Shown: positions 1 through 8,620 of the stretch, piece by piece
Numbering within the stretch: position 1 is the stretch's first letter
Layout of the letters: every line of letters starts with the position of its first letter
Assembly (NCBI RefSeq): GCF_002257665.1
Contig: NZ_MQWB01000001.1
Coordinates: 3,855,119 to 3,919,118, forward strand
Length of the DNA: 64,000 bases
From: Rubricoccus marinus
GTDB lineage: Bacteria; Bacteroidota; Rhodothermia; Rhodothermales; Rubricoccaceae
Reading direction: 5' to 3'
Made by a program: the position numbers and the translations under genes
The notes under the pieces: model-generated
What the model was told of the DNA's origin: nothing
What the model saw: only the letters and a program-made list of their open reading frames with translations
The model's database searches: none

Positions 1-1
1 G

Positions 2-1888
2 GAGGGCGAGATCATCCTCTTTATCGACGAGATCCACACGCTCGTCGGCGCGGGTGGCGGCGACGGCGCGATGGACGCCGCCAACATCCTCAAGCCCGCG
101 CTCGCCAGAGGCGAACTCCGCGCGATCGGCGCGACGACGCTGGACGAGTACCAGAAGTACTTCGAGAAGGACAAGGCGCTGGAGCGCCGCTTCCAGATGG
201 TGCTTGTGGGCGAGCCCTCGGTCCCCGATACCATCGCGATCCTGCGCGGCATTCAGGACCGCTACGAGGTGCACCACGGCGTCCGCATCACCGACGGCGC
301 GATCGTCGCCGCGGCCGAACTGAGCGACCGCTACATCTCCAACCGCTTTCTTCCGGACAAGGCCATCGACCTCATCGACGAGGCCGCGAGCCGCCTGCGC
401 ATTGAGATCGACTCGACGCCAGAGGAACTCGATCAGGTGGAGCGCGAGATCCGCACGCAGGAGATCGCGCGAGAAGCCGTCAAGCGCGAGGGCGATGTGG
501 CGCAAGAGGCCGACATCACGCGCCGCCTGGCCGATCTGGAGGAGGAGCGCGACCGGCTCCGCGCCAAGTACGAGCAGGAGCGCGACCTGGTCACCATCAT
601 CAAGGAGGCCAAGGCGGGGATCGACGCGCTCAAGACCGAGGCCGCCGACCTGGAGCGCCACGGCGACTTCGGCCGCGTGGCCGAGATCCGCTACGGACAG
701 ATCCCGGAGCTGGAGACCCAGATCACCGAGGCCACAGGCAAGCTGGCCGAGGTGCAGGCCTCTGGCGCGATGCTCAAGGAGGAGGTCGACGCCGAGGACA
801 TCGCGGATGTGATCGCGCGGTCCACGGGCATTCCGGTGAGCCGGATGCTGGAGACCGAGAAGGAAAAGCTTCTCGGCATGGAAGAGGCGTTGGAGGCCCG
901 AGTGGTCGGTCAGCGCGAAGCGGTCGAGGCCGTGAGCAACGCCGTGCGCCGTGCGCGTGCGGGCTTGCAAGAGGCCAGCCGTCCGCTGGGCTCGTTCATC
1001 TTCCTGGGCACGACGGGCGTCGGCAAAACCGAACTCGCCAAGGCCCTCGCCGAGCAGCTGTTCGACGACGAAGGCGCGATCGTGCGGATCGACATGAGCG
1101 AGTACCAGGAGCGCCACACCGTCAGCCGCCTCATCGGCGCGCCTCCCGGCTACGTCGGCTACGACGAGGGCGGGCAGCTCACCGAGGCCGTCCGGCGCAA
1201 GCCGTACTCGGTCGTGCTTCTGGACGAGTTCGAGAAGGCGCACCCCGAGGTGTTCAACGTCCTCCTGCAAGTGCTCGATGACGGCCGCCTGACCGACTCC
1301 AAGGGCCGCACGGTCGACTTCACGAACACGCTCATCATCATGACGAGCAACCTGGGCTCCGACCTCATCAAGCGCAAGATGGAGACCGCCGAGGCCTCTG
1401 GCGAGGGCACGATGACGGAGAACGAGATGGAGACACTCCGGACCGAGCTGTTCGACCGGCTCAAAGGGCAGCTCCGCCCCGAGTTTCTCAACCGCGTGGA
1501 CGAGATCGTCGTCTTCCGCCCGCTCGGCCGCGAGCAGATCCGGCACATCGTCGAGATCCAGTTTGGCCGCACGAAGCAGATGGCGCAGCGCCAGGGCATC
1601 CACCTCGTCCTGACCGACGCGGCGAAGGACGAACTCGCGCGCGAGGGCTTCGACCCGGTCTTCGGCGCGCGCCCGCTCAAGCGCGTGCTGCAGCGTCAGG
1701 TGGCCAACAAGCTGGCCGAGCAGATCCTCGGCGGGCTCGTCCGCGAGGGCGACACGGTCGTCATCGACGCCGCCTCTGGCGGCGGCGTGTCGCTCTCGAC
1801 CGTCCCGGCGGGCGCGGCTGCGCCAGAGGCCTCTGGCGCAGCGGTGGACGCCAGAGGCGTGCCGCTGGCGCCTGCGGGCGAAGCGTAG
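2..1888 (+). CDS. clpB: ATP-dependent disaggregase ClpB, 5'-truncated by window edge
   Basis: Cytoplasmic AAA+ chaperone that extracts polypeptides from aggregates together with DnaK. The first 5' part lies outside the window. The visible 628 residues begin in the Walker B region of the first AAA+ domain ([16 protein letters not shown]). The coiled-coil middle domain follows at about residues 135-260. The second AAA+ domain has Walker [11 protein letters not shown] near residue 336 and Walker [13 protein letters not shown] near 405, then the ClpB D2-small domain. The C-terminal tail is A/G/P-rich and built largely from the genome's CGCCAGAGGC motif. The conserved ALARGEL segment (about 100-120) uses a rare AGA codon that creates the same motif. 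The TAG stop runs directly into another copy. Family assignment is certain. Confidence 0.97.
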   Translation, partial: EGEIILFIDEIHTLVGAGGGDGAMDAANILKPALARGELRAIGATTLDEYQKYFEKDKALERRFQMVLVGEPSVPDTIAILRGIQDRYEVHHGVRITDGAIVAAAELSDRYISNRFLPDKAIDLIDEAASRLRIEIDSTPEELDQVEREIRTQEIAREAVKREGDVAQEADITRRLADLEEERDRLRAKYEQERDLVTIIKEAKAGIDALKTEAADLERHGDFGRVAEIRYGQIPELETQITEATGKLAEVQASGAMLKEEVDAEDIADVIARSTGIPVSRMLETEKEKLLGMEEALEARVVGQREAVEAVSNAVRRARAGLQEASRPLGSFIFLGTTGVGKTELAKALAEQLFDDEGAIVRIDMSEYQERHTVSRLIGAPPGYVGYDEGGQLTEAVRRKPYSVVLLDEFEKAHPEVFNVLLQVLDDGRLTDSKGRTVDFTNTLIIMTSNLGSDLIKRKMETAEASGEGTMTENEMETLRTELFDRLKGQLRPEFLNRVDEIVVFRPLGREQIRHIVEIQFGRTKQMAQRQGIHLVLTDAAKDELAREGFDPVFGARPLKRVLQRQVANKLAEQILGGLVREGDTVVIDAASGGGVSLSTVPAGAAAPEASGAAVDARGVPLAPAGEA

Positions 1889-2199
1889 CGCCAGAGGCCT
1901 CCCTAAACCGGGGCTTCCCAGATCGGTGTCATCGCGAGGAGCACAGCGACGCGGCGATCTGGTGGCCCGCGCTCGGCGTCACGAGATCGCCGCGCTGCGC
2001 TCGCGATGACACCGGCTAGGAGGCACCTCACTCTAGCCTCTCGCGCCAGAGGCTGGGCAGATCCCCAACAGGCAGGCGTGAGGCACTCTCAACTACGATT
2101 CGCGGCCTCTGGCGAGACAGACTCCGCCAGAGGCCGCAGTTCGTTTGCGGCGCCGTGGCGCCCGCTCAACCTCACGCGCGTACGTGCGTTGCAGGCCCC
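1889..2199. other. Gene-free spacer with repeats
   Basis: About 310 bp with no convincing gene. It holds one CGCCAGAGGC copy fused to the clpB stop codon, a 91-bp inverted-repeat element (1924-2014) and three more copies of the 10-mer between 2045 and 2140. I see no clear promoter for the next gene. Confidence 0.6.
1924..2014. repeat. Dispersed inverted-repeat element, GTCATCGCGAG family, copy A
   Basis: The ends are a perfect 15-bp inverted repeat, CGGTGTCATCGCGAG at 1924-1938 and its complement at 2000-2014. The interior (AGCGACGCGGCGATCTGG ... GAGATCGCCGCGCTGCGCT) also pairs loosely with itself. Related copies lie near 2651, 5762 and 19686. It encodes nothing evident. Confidence 0.75.
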
Positions 2200-2601
2200 A
2201 TGCCTCCGACCGACGACTCCTGGGACCTCCCACCAGACGGCCTCTTGCAGGGCCTCATGGACCGCCATGGCATCACGCGCGAGCAGGCCATCCGCCGCGT
2301 CGGGCTGGACCCCGGGCTGGTCTCGGAGAACGCCGACGACCTCGGCCTCGTGGCGTTTCGCACGCTCGCGGACGGTGCCCGCTTCCGGCTCCACGGAATG
2401 CTTTTCCGCAAGATGCTCCCGCGGGTACCACGTGGAAGCCGCCTCGCGGTAGACCCCGAGTACGACTATGACGTGGACCGCTCGCGGAAGCACCGGCGGC
2501 CCAACGCGAAGTCCGTGGAGCCCACGAGCGGGCGGCGCTACCGGATGATGTACGTCCGCCCCGGGCACCCCGTAGAGCCGGTGACGGGCCGGGCGCGCTA
2601 G
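2200..2601 (+). CDS. Hypothetical protein, 133 aa
   Basis: Not recognised. I chose the ATG at 2200 because the frame upstream of it is built of repeat-like sequence. The acidic N-terminus contains a possible short helix-turn-helix-like stretch (about residues 14-28, GLMDRHGITREQAIRRVGL). A segment resembling the small module F..L..G..FRL.G...RK follows at about residues 48-66, and the C-terminus is strongly basic. No signal peptide or membrane segment is seen. It stands alone between two repeat-rich spacers. It has the codon pattern of a real gene, but it could be a poorly conserved ORF. Confidence 0.5.
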   Translation: MPPTDDSWDLPPDGLLQGLMDRHGITREQAIRRVGLDPGLVSENADDLGLVAFRTLADGARFRLHGMLFRKMLPRVPRGSRLAVDPEYDYDVDRSRKHRRPNAKSVEPTSGRRYRMMYVRPGHPVEPVTGRAR

Positions 2602-2606
2602 ACGCG

Positions 2607-2624
2607 GCCTCTGGCGCCAGAGGC
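2607..2624. repeat. 18-bp palindrome GCCTCTGGCGCCAGAGGC
   Basis: Perfect copy of the highly iterated palindrome, five bases after the stop of the 133-aa gene. It is two CGCCAGAGGC 10-mers sharing a GGCGCC centre. It could form a hairpin in the transcript end, but no T-run follows. Confidence 0.9.
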
Positions 2625-2650
2625 GCGGGCGGGATCACAAGGGGAGCGCC

Positions 2651-2720
2651 CCGTGGCGACGATCTGGTGATCCAGCGCTCGGCGTCCCGGGATCGCCGCG
2701 CGTTGCTCGCGATGGCATCG
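2651..2720. repeat. GTCATCGCGAG family, degraded copy B
   Basis: GTGGCGACGATCTGG, GCGCTCGGCGTC, GGGATCGCCGCG and GCTCGCGATGGCAT follow in the same order as in copy A, but the left terminal arm is eroded. Identification rests on this shared order. Confidence 0.55.
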
Positions 2721-2743
2721 GTTTGGGTAGAGCATCATGCGTG

Positions 2744-2761
2744 GCCTCTGGCGCCAGAGGC
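2744..2761. repeat. 18-bp palindrome GCCTCTGGCGCCAGAGGC
   Basis: Perfect copy in the spacer upstream of the DUF1206 gene. It keeps the upstream frame open, which is why a longer but unlikely N-terminus could be drawn for that gene. Confidence 0.9.
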
Positions 2762-2838
2762 GTGGGGAAGCCGTCCGAAGCCTCCGGCGGGATCACAAGG
2801 GGAGTGGACCTGTACACCCTATCCCTCTCTCCCTCGCT

Positions 2839-3651
2839 ATGTCTACGCTCACTTCTCGCGCCTCGAACCGTCCTATGGAGACGGCCGGACGCATCGGCTA
2901 CGCCTTTAAGGGCGTGCTCTACGTTCTCCTCGGCGTGCTCGCCGTCCAGGCCGCCCTCAGCGGCGGTGACGCCGAAGGCCAGACCGGCGCCCTCCGTGCG
3001 GTCGCCGACAACTCGTTCGGCGGCATCCTGCTCGCGCTCCTCGCCGTTGGCCTGGGCGCGTACAGCCTCTGGCGCCTCGCGACGGCCATCCTCGATCCCG
3101 AGAACCACGGGACCGACGCCAGCGGCCTCGTGCATCGCGTCGGCTACTTCGCGAGCGCGGTGGCCTACGGCTACTTCGCGTTCGTGGCCGGGCGGCTGGT
3201 GTGGGGCAGCGGCGGCGGCGGCGAGGGCGGCGGCGCGTCCGAGCAGGCGCAGACGGCGTTCGGCCTGCCGGGCGGGCGCTGGCTCGTGGCGCTGGCGGCG
3301 TGCGCGCTCCTGGGTTTTGCCGCGCGAGAGGCCTACCGGGCCTACTCCGCGAAGTTCATGCAGGACCTCGCGCTCGACGGCATCGGGCAGGACCAGCGGC
3401 ACAACGTAGAGCGGCTGGGCCGCGCGGGCCTCGCGGCGCGGGCCGTCGTGTACGGCCTGCTCGGGGCGTCGCTGGCAGTGGCGGCGTGGCAGACGGACGC
3501 GAGCGAGGCGATGGGCCTGGACGCCGCGCTGGACTCGCTCCGCCAGGCTCCCTACGGCGTGTGGGTGCTCGCTGCGGTCGGCCTCGGGCTGGCGGCCTAC
3601 GGCCTCTACTGCGGCGTGATGGCGAAGTACAAGCGCATCGAGAACGCCTGA
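2839..3651 (+). CDS. DUF1206 family membrane protein, 270 aa
   Basis: Integral inner-membrane protein of unknown function. It has six hydrophobic segments in three pairs (about residues 18-42, 60-85, 100-125, 148-170, 195-215 and 238-262). Each pair begins with an R.GY/RAG...A.VY-type motif, the triplicated DUF1206 pattern. A Gly/Glu-rich linker (GSGGGGEGGG) lies after the third segment. I chose the ATG at 2839, following the spacer at the MSTLTSRASN start; the longer upstream frame consists of repeat sequence. The gene appears monocistronic and is convergent with the next lipoprotein gene. Family call is firm; function is unknown. Confidence 0.88.
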   Translation: MSTLTSRASNRPMETAGRIGYAFKGVLYVLLGVLAVQAALSGGDAEGQTGALRAVADNSFGGILLALLAVGLGAYSLWRLATAILDPENHGTDASGLVHRVGYFASAVAYGYFAFVAGRLVWGSGGGGEGGGASEQAQTAFGLPGGRWLVALAACALLGFAAREAYRAYSAKFMQDLALDGIGQDQRHNVERLGRAGLAARAVVYGLLGASLAVAAWQTDASEAMGLDAALDSLRQAPYGVWVLAAVGLGLAAYGLYCGVMAKYKRIENA

Positions 3652-3669
3652 GCCTCTGGCGCCAGAGGC
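3652..3669. repeat. 18-bp palindrome directly after a stop codon
   Basis: Perfect GCCTCTGGCGCCAGAGGC beginning at the base after the DUF1206 TGA stop, in the spacer between convergent genes. Confidence 0.9.
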
Positions 3670-3681
3670 GCTCTCCGCTCA

Positions 3682-3733
3682 GAAAAAGATGACGGCCTCT
3701 GGCAATTCTGTCCGTCAGAGGCCGCATCTGTTT
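3682..3733. terminator. Probable bidirectional terminator between convergent genes
   Basis: An A-run (AAAAA) precedes GATGACGGCCTCTGGC, and GTCAGAGGCCGCATC follows after a short loop, then TGTTT. The arms pair with one bulge and give U-rich tails on both strands. The stem is made of the iterated CTCTGG motif. Confidence 0.6.
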
Positions 3734-3741
3734 AGCAGAGG

Positions 3742-4371
3742 TTAGCGGCGTTCGGCGTGGATGGCGCCCACGGCGTCGATGTCCGCGCCCGGCGTAGAGC
3801 CGCCGCTGCCGCCCTGGTTCGGGTCGTCCGTCAGACGCACGAACCGGAAGCGGGCGCCGTCGGGGCCGCGACCTGCGATGTCAAGCGACGCCGACGATCC
3901 CTCGACGCGGCCGAGCGTGATGTAGTCGCGGCCGTCGACCGAGATCTCAACCGTCGTGGCCTCCACGTCAGGACCGATCTCGAAAATGGCGATGTCGTCG
4001 CCGGGGCCATCGTAGAGGATGTTGTTGGTGAACTCGAAGACGGCCACGCCGCCGGGCGTGAGCGTCACGTAGCACTCGTCACCCGAACGGCACCCGGTCT
4101 CGTAGTCCGGTGGGCCGACCGCCTGCCACGGGTCGAGGTAGGCCTCGTTGAGATCGGCTGTGGGGCTGAACCGGTCGACGCGGTCTGCGAAGGCGACGGC
4201 TCCGAGATCGAAGCGGACAGATTCGCCCTGCGACGTGTCGTACGTCCTCGGCGTGTCGTCGGAGGCAGGGAGCGGGCGGCCCGTGGCGTCGCCGATGGCG
4301 TCGCGAGCGACCTGCTCTACCTGGGCGCAGCCGCTGGCGAGAAGAGCGAGGAAGAGGAGGGAGAAACGCAT
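3742..4371 (-). CDS. Secreted lipoprotein, surface/sugar-binding-like fold, 209 aa
   Basis: The N-terminus MRFSLLFLALLASGCAQ is a lipoprotein signal with lipobox LASGC, so the mature protein should start at Cys15 and be membrane-anchored. The body has the pattern of a beta-sandwich seen in many bacterial surface proteins. It includes a DDIAIFEIGPDVEATTVEISVDG stretch (about 120-140), an FRFVRLTDDPN stretch and a terminal PGADIDAVGAI. Two cysteines near residues 95-100 may form a disulfide. It is convergent with the DUF1206 gene. Ligand and role are unknown. Confidence 0.75.
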   Translation of the reverse strand: MRFSLLFLALLASGCAQVEQVARDAIGDATGRPLPASDDTPRTYDTSQGESVRFDLGAVAFADRVDRFSPTADLNEAYLDPWQAVGPPDYETGCRSGDECYVTLTPGGVAVFEFTNNILYDGPGDDIAIFEIGPDVEATTVEISVDGRDYITLGRVEGSSASLDIAGRGPDGARFRFVRLTDDPNQGGSGGSTPGADIDAVGAIHAERR

Positions 4372-4564
4372 GGAGCTGGGGGAGATGTGGTGTCCCCTGT
4401 CTACAGGCCTCTAGCATGGATCCCGTCACCGTTCGCCAAGTCATTCGCTCACCCTCGCGCGGCCCTCGCGGCTCCGGAAAGCATCCTCTGATACAGCCTC
4501 TGACGCCAGAGGCCGTGCAGGACCGGTGTTTTGACGCGGGGCGGTCTGCGCGTACCCTCGCGAG

Positions 4565-5608
4565 ATGGACACATCCTTCTCCGAGCCACTTTTTATCGGC
4601 GGCACCGCCGTCGCCAGAGGCGAGCGCACGACCGTTCGCCTGCCCATCGCGCCGCTGTACACGCTCGCCGCGATGGCGATGCCCGTCCACGTGATCCGCG
4701 GCAAGAAGGACGGGCCGCGGCTGTTCATCTCCGCCGCCATCCACGGCGACGAGATCCTCGGCGTGGAGATCATCCGACGGCTGCTGGGGCTCAAGCTGCT
4801 CAAGCAGCTGCGCGGGACGCTTCTGGCGGTCCCGGTCGTGAACGTGTACGGCTACACCGCGCGCTCGCGCTACCTCCCGGACCGGCGCGACCTCAACCGC
4901 TCGTTCCCCGGCTCCGCCAGCGGCTCGATGGCCTCGCGGCTGGCGCACACGTTTATGTCCGAGGTGGTGACCAACAGCACGCACGGCATCGACCTCCACA
5001 CGGGCGCCGTCGACCGCACGAACCTCCCGCACGTCCGCGTCTCGCTGGACCAGGAGGACGCCGTCGAGATGGCGCACCAGTTCCGCGTGCCGCTCATCCT
5101 GCACTCCAACCTCCGCGACGGCTCGCTTCGCCAGACGGTCCTGGAGCAGGGCGTGCCGGTGCTGCTCTACGAGGCCGGCGAGGCGCTCCGCCTGGACGAG
5201 CGCGCGATTCGCATCGGCGTGCGCGGCGTCGTCTCCGTCATGCGCAACCTCGGCATGCTGCCCGCCATCCCGCCCACGCCCATCACCGCGCCGCTTCTGG
5301 CGCGGAGCAGCCGGTGGACGCGCGCGGAGGAGAGCGGCACGTTCCAGCTCACGCGCGGGATCGGCGCGCTGGTGGAGGAGGGCGAGCCCATCGGCACGAT
5401 CACGGCGCCGCTGGGCGAGACATCTATCCCGGTCCTCTCGCGCGACAGCGGCATCCTCATCGGCAAGACGCAGCTCCCGCTGGTCTACGAGGGCGAGGCG
5501 CTGTTCCACATCGCGCGGCTGGAAGAGCCAGACACGGCCGAGGAGCGCCTGACCACCTACGACGAGCGCCTCTCGGTCTGGGAAGAGCCCGTCGACGAGG
5601 ACCACTGA
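4565..5608 (+). CDS. Succinylglutamate desuccinylase/aspartoacylase family hydrolase
   Basis: Zinc-dependent carboxypeptidase-like deacylase of the AspA/AstE clan (M14-type fold), 347 aa and cytoplasmic. Visible zinc-site motifs are AAIHGDEILG (His and Glu at about residues 59-63) and the third ligand in HGIDLHTGAVDR near residue 142. The substrate-binding LPDRRDLNRSFPG lies at about 101-113. The C-terminal beta domain contains the GIGALVEEGEPIG lipoyl-like turn typical of this family. The substrate cannot be read from sequence; the family includes enzymes acting on N-acyl amino acids and ones linked to glutathione metabolism. ATG at 4565 gives a normal length. Confidence 0.9.
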   Translation: MDTSFSEPLFIGGTAVARGERTTVRLPIAPLYTLAAMAMPVHVIRGKKDGPRLFISAAIHGDEILGVEIIRRLLGLKLLKQLRGTLLAVPVVNVYGYTARSRYLPDRRDLNRSFPGSASGSMASRLAHTFMSEVVTNSTHGIDLHTGAVDRTNLPHVRVSLDQEDAVEMAHQFRVPLILHSNLRDGSLRQTVLEQGVPVLLYEAGEALRLDERAIRIGVRGVVSVMRNLGMLPAIPPTPITAPLLARSSRWTRAEESGTFQLTRGIGALVEEGEPIGTITAPLGETSIPVLSRDSGILIGKTQLPLVYEGEALFHIARLEEPDTAEERLTTYDERLSVWEEPVDEDH

Positions 5609-5694
5609 CCGGGAGGGATAAGGGATGGACACGCCTGTGCCCTCCTCACGTCCTCGCCAGGCCTTGTGACGACGAGTCGCGGCCTCTGGCGAGG

Positions 5695-5721
5695 CGGGGA
5701 CTGGGGACTAGGGACTGCGAG
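5695..5721. repeat. Short tandem GGGGACT-type units
   Basis: GGGGACTGGGGACTAGGGACT, three degenerate heptamer-like units in a row. They resemble in style the short tandemly repeated heptamers (STRR) of cyanobacteria. Similar units lie near 11601, 14478, 51140 and 61509. Confidence 0.55.
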
Positions 5722-5761
5722 GCTCCCGGCCCGCGGCCTCTGGCGTCAGAGGCGTAGACGC

Positions 5762-5907
5762 CCTAACAAATCCGGTTGTCATCGCGAGCGCCAGCGACGC
5801 GATCTCTTCCAGACGAGCGCGGAGTGACGGGATCGCCGCATCGTGGAGCCTGCCCAGAGCGCAGCCGAACGGGCTCCTCACGATGACGCCAACAGGGTTT
5901 TGTTAGG
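5762..5907. repeat. GTCATCGCGAG family, copy C, with outer TTTGTTAGG arms
   Basis: The outer arms CCTAACAAA (5762-5770) and TTTGTTAGG (5899-5907) enclose the inner arms GTTGTCATCGCGAG and CTCACGATGAC. The interior carries AGCGACGCGATCTCTTCCAGACGAGCGC and GGGATCGCCGCA, which match the interiors of copies A and D. It ends six bases from the stop of the VOC gene. Confidence 0.7.
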
Positions 5908-5912
5908 CGGTC

Positions 5913-6266
5913 TTAGGCGAGCGTCCACACGGCGAGCTCGTTGCCGCTGGGGTCGAGAAAATGGAAGCGGCGCCCGCCGGGAAAGCTGAAGATGGCCTTC
6001 GAGACGGTCCCGCCAGAGGCCTCGACCGCTTCCAGGCTGGCCTCCAGGTCGTCCGAGTAGAGGATCGCGAGGGCGCCGCCGCCAGAGGCCCGCGGGGCCT
6101 CGGTCTGCTCCATCCCGCCGACCTCGCGCTCCGCGCCTTGAATGCCGGCGTACGTCGGGCCGTAGTCGGTAAACGCCCAGCCAAAGGCGTCGGCGTAGAA
6201 CCGCTTGGCCTCGGCGAGGTCGCGGACGGTGAACTCGACGTAGTCGAGAGAATGGTGTGTGGGCAT
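5913..6266 (-). CDS. VOC family (glyoxalase/bleomycin-resistance fold) protein, 117 aa
   Basis: Small cytoplasmic metal-dependent dioxygenase/lyase-fold protein. The start ATG at 6266 begins MPTHHSLDYVEFTVRDL. The first beta-alpha-beta-beta-beta module covers about residues 6-50 with AKRFYADAFGWAFTDYG. The second covers about 62-117 and ends in FHFLDPSGNELAVWT, the usual VOC C-terminal motif with a Glu ligand candidate. The substrate is not predictable. The start was placed here because the frame upstream reads only repeat sequence. Confidence 0.85.
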   Translation of the reverse strand: MPTHHSLDYVEFTVRDLAEAKRFYADAFGWAFTDYGPTYAGIQGAEREVGGMEQTEAPRASGGGALAILYSDDLEASLEAVEASGGTVSKAIFSFPGGRRFHFLDPSGNELAVWTLA

Positions 6267-6301
6267 GGGCAACGGTCGGGGAGACAGCGAACCTACGCGC
6301 G

Positions 6302-6319
6302 GCCTCTGGCGCCAGAGGC
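6302..6319. repeat. 18-bp palindrome GCCTCTGGCGCCAGAGGC
   Basis: Perfect copy directly adjoining the stop codon of the minus-strand gene at 6320, so that gene's transcript ends in the potential hairpin. Confidence 0.9.
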
Positions 6320-6613
6320 TCAGCCCGCGCGGAGGTCGAACGTCGCGTGCGTGTGGGCCACCTCGCCGTCCACGCTCTGAAACGTGATGGAGCCGAGTGC
6401 TCCGGCGTCGCGCAGCGTGCGTCCGGCGTCGTCGCTCAGGCGGAGTGTCTGAACCAGCGAGCCGTCGGGCGCGAAGATGGAGAGGCGGAAGAGGGGCGCC
6501 TCTGGCGCCAGAGGCGCAGCGAGCGAGGCGGGAGCAGCGCAGCCAAGCGCGAGGACTCCAGCAGTGTGGCGGAGGGCGTCGCGCCGTGAGAGGAGACGGG
6601 GGCGGTCGGACAT
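6320..6613 (-). CDS. Small exported protein with Tat-like signal, 97 aa
   Basis: Unrecognised. The N-terminus MSDRPRLLSRRDALRHTAGVLALGCAAPASLAAPLAPEAP has a twin-arginine SRRDAL motif followed by a hydrophobic stretch, suggesting Tat export. The mature part (about residues 40-97) begins FRLSIFAPDGSLVQTLRLSDDAG and looks like a short beta domain. The iterated motif supplies the PLAPEA sequence at the signal/mature border. It lies head-to-tail with the VOC gene about 50 bp downstream. Confidence 0.6.
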   Translation of the reverse strand: MSDRPRLLSRRDALRHTAGVLALGCAAPASLAAPLAPEAPLFRLSIFAPDGSLVQTLRLSDDAGRTLRDAGALGSITFQSVDGEVAHTHATFDLRAG

Positions 6614-6865
6614 GTAAGGGGGCGTGGTGCCCTGTCCAATACGTCACCGCTGCGCTTACCGGGCCATGACCACGATGCCTGCGGGCCTCCGCGCCAGAGG
6701 CGGGCTCGGCACCGGCGGGCTGCCGAGGCCCCGGTTGGGCTCGGCGCGTCTAAAGGTGAGCGCGCGAGCCGCCGATAGGCAGTGCAGCCCCGTCTCTGCC
6801 CACACAGCCTACGAGCGGGGTGACCCACCACCACCCTCCGCATCCGCGCCTCTGGCGAGATCCGG

Positions 6866-8512
6866 ATGTCCCGTATGAACAGCTCGCGGCTCCCTAACAT
6901 CCATCAAAGCGTGTGGATAAGCGCTGCGCTCGGGGTGGGGATTGCGGCTCTTGGTACTCACGTGGAGGTTGTGGCGCAGGGAGGTCACGGCATCGCGGCG
7001 TGGGCGGCGGCACAGGCCGAAACCCCGCACTTGTGGGCGCTGGACGCGCTGCCTTTCGTGTTCGGGATGGCCGCGTTTGGGCTCCGCGCGCGGAGCCGTG
7101 CGTTCCGAGGGCACGCGCTCTGGTCGCTGACCGCCGCCTTGGTGCTCGTCTCCGTCTCCGCGTTCGCGTACGCGCTGGAAGAGGAGCGGCGGGCGGGCGC
7201 GCACCTGACCGCCGTCAACGAAAGCGGGTCCCTGCGGTACCGGAGCCTCCACGTCCCCGCGCTGATCCGCGAAGGGCAACCGTGGGAAGCCGCGCGGGAC
7301 AACTTTGAAGCCGTGCTGCAGCGGCTCACCACGCGCTATCCCCAGGCAGGCGTGGGGGTAGAGGCCCGGTGGCAGGTGTATGACCAGAGCCTCCGCGAGA
7401 CCGGGACGGTGGACTTCCAGGCCGTAGAGGCGCTCCGGTTGGCCGCCGACCGAATGACGGCGGCCATCGAGGCCGAAGGGCGCGTTCACTCGGACCGCGC
7501 CGCGCTCGGGTTCGTGGTGGGCCTGCTCGGCATGATGGTGTCCCTGGGGGTGGGCATCGCGATGCTGAACCGGATGGGCCGGATCCAGCGCAGCCTGGCC
7601 AAGAGCGAGCGGCAGTTCCGCGCCACGCTGGACAACGCGCCCATCGGCATGGCGATCGTGTCTCTGGAGGGCCGCTTTGTCAGCGTCAACCGGGCGCTCT
7701 GCGAGATGCTCGGCTACGACGAAGCGGACCTGATGGCCGCCGACTTTCAGACCATCACGCACCCGGGCGACCTGAACGCGGACCTCGAAAAGGTCCAGGG
7801 CCTTATCGACGGGCGCGAGACCTCGTACCGGATGGAAAAGCGGTACGTCGACGCCAGAGGCGAGACGGTCTGGGCCCAGTTGGACGTCTCCATCATCCGC
7901 GACGAGGCCGGGCGGCCCGTTCACTTCATCTCGCAGATCCAGGACGTCACGCAGGCCCGCGCCTCGACGCTCCAACTCCAGTACCTCGCCACGCACGACG
8001 CGCTTACGGGCCTGGCCAAGCGCGCCGTCCTCGCAGAGCGTGTCCAGGACGCCATCGATCTCCGCGCGCGCACGCCGTCGCACAGCTACGCGGTCCTCTT
8101 TATCGACCTCGACTCGTTCAAGGAGGTCAACGACACGTACGGCCACGCCATCGGGGACGAGCTTCTGGCGATGCTCGCCAAGCGGATTCTGAGGTGCGTG
8201 CGCGAGACCGACGTGGTGGCGCGCGTCGGCGGCGACGAGTTCGCCGTGCTGCTCAACGGAATGGTAGCGGAGGGGACGGCGGTGGAAATGGCGGAGCGGA
8301 TTCAGGGCGCCCTCGCGTCCCCCTTCGCGCTGACCGGCGGACTGCAGTTGTTCTCCGGCGCCAGCATCGGGGTCGCGCTCGGCGCCGACGCCTACCGCTC
8401 CTACGAGGACGTCCTCCACGACGCCGACCACGCGATGTACGCCTCGAAGGAGCGGCGGAAAGGCGGGGTCGCGGTTTACTCCGGGAGCGACTCGGGCCTC
8501 GCCGCCGTGTAG
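6866..8512 (+). CDS. Membrane PAS-GGDEF diguanylate cyclase, 548 aa
   Basis: Predicted to make cyclic di-GMP from GTP at the inner membrane. Hydrophobic segments at about residues 15-38, 50-68, 82-102 and 210-232 bracket an extracytoplasmic loop of about 100 residues. A PAS domain follows (about 248-370, with QFRATLDNAPIGMAIVSLEG). The GGDEF domain spans about 375-540. The active site reads RVGGDEFAV near residue 453. An RETD motif five residues before GGDEF is the classical RxxD inhibitory I-site, so product feedback is likely. No EAL domain. The gene is monocistronic in appearance. Confidence 0.93.
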   Translation: MSRMNSSRLPNIHQSVWISAALGVGIAALGTHVEVVAQGGHGIAAWAAAQAETPHLWALDALPFVFGMAAFGLRARSRAFRGHALWSLTAALVLVSVSAFAYALEEERRAGAHLTAVNESGSLRYRSLHVPALIREGQPWEAARDNFEAVLQRLTTRYPQAGVGVEARWQVYDQSLRETGTVDFQAVEALRLAADRMTAAIEAEGRVHSDRAALGFVVGLLGMMVSLGVGIAMLNRMGRIQRSLAKSERQFRATLDNAPIGMAIVSLEGRFVSVNRALCEMLGYDEADLMAADFQTITHPGDLNADLEKVQGLIDGRETSYRMEKRYVDARGETVWAQLDVSIIRDEAGRPVHFISQIQDVTQARASTLQLQYLATHDALTGLAKRAVLAERVQDAIDLRARTPSHSYAVLFIDLDSFKEVNDTYGHAIGDELLAMLAKRILRCVRETDVVARVGGDEFAVLLNGMVAEGTAVEMAERIQGALASPFALTGGLQLFSGASIGVALGADAYRSYEDVLHDADHAMYASKERRKGGVAVYSGSDSGLAAV

Positions 8513-8620
8513 GGGACGCAGCCGCCCGAAGCCCGCCCGAGGCTTCTGGCGCAGGGTTCACCTCTGCTGGAAGCCCAGCGCAGGCTCGCGCGTAGGCAGG
8601 CGCCCCTCCGTCCCGCTTCC

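Larger units (their letters stand above)
2628..2804. repeat. 19-bp direct repeats flanking a repeat block
   Basis: GGCGGGATCACAAGGGGAG occurs identically at 2628-2646 and 2786-2804. Between them lie a degraded copy of the GTCATCGCGAG element and one 18-bp palindrome. This looks like duplication of a spacer segment, or an insertion bounded by direct repeats. Confidence 0.7.
5609..5912. other. Gene-free spacer with repeats
   Basis: About 300 bp with no gene. It contains a GGGGACT-type tandem stretch at 5695-5721, two CGCCAGAGGC-type copies near 5680-5755, and the large inverted-repeat element at 5762-5907. Confidence 0.6.

Noticed and set aside
6809-8431. 540-codon minus-strand frame over the diguanylate cyclase gene
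   Set aside because: Antisense shadow of a gene with intact PAS and GGDEF motifs; its composition is Arg/His/Val-rich and shows no domain.
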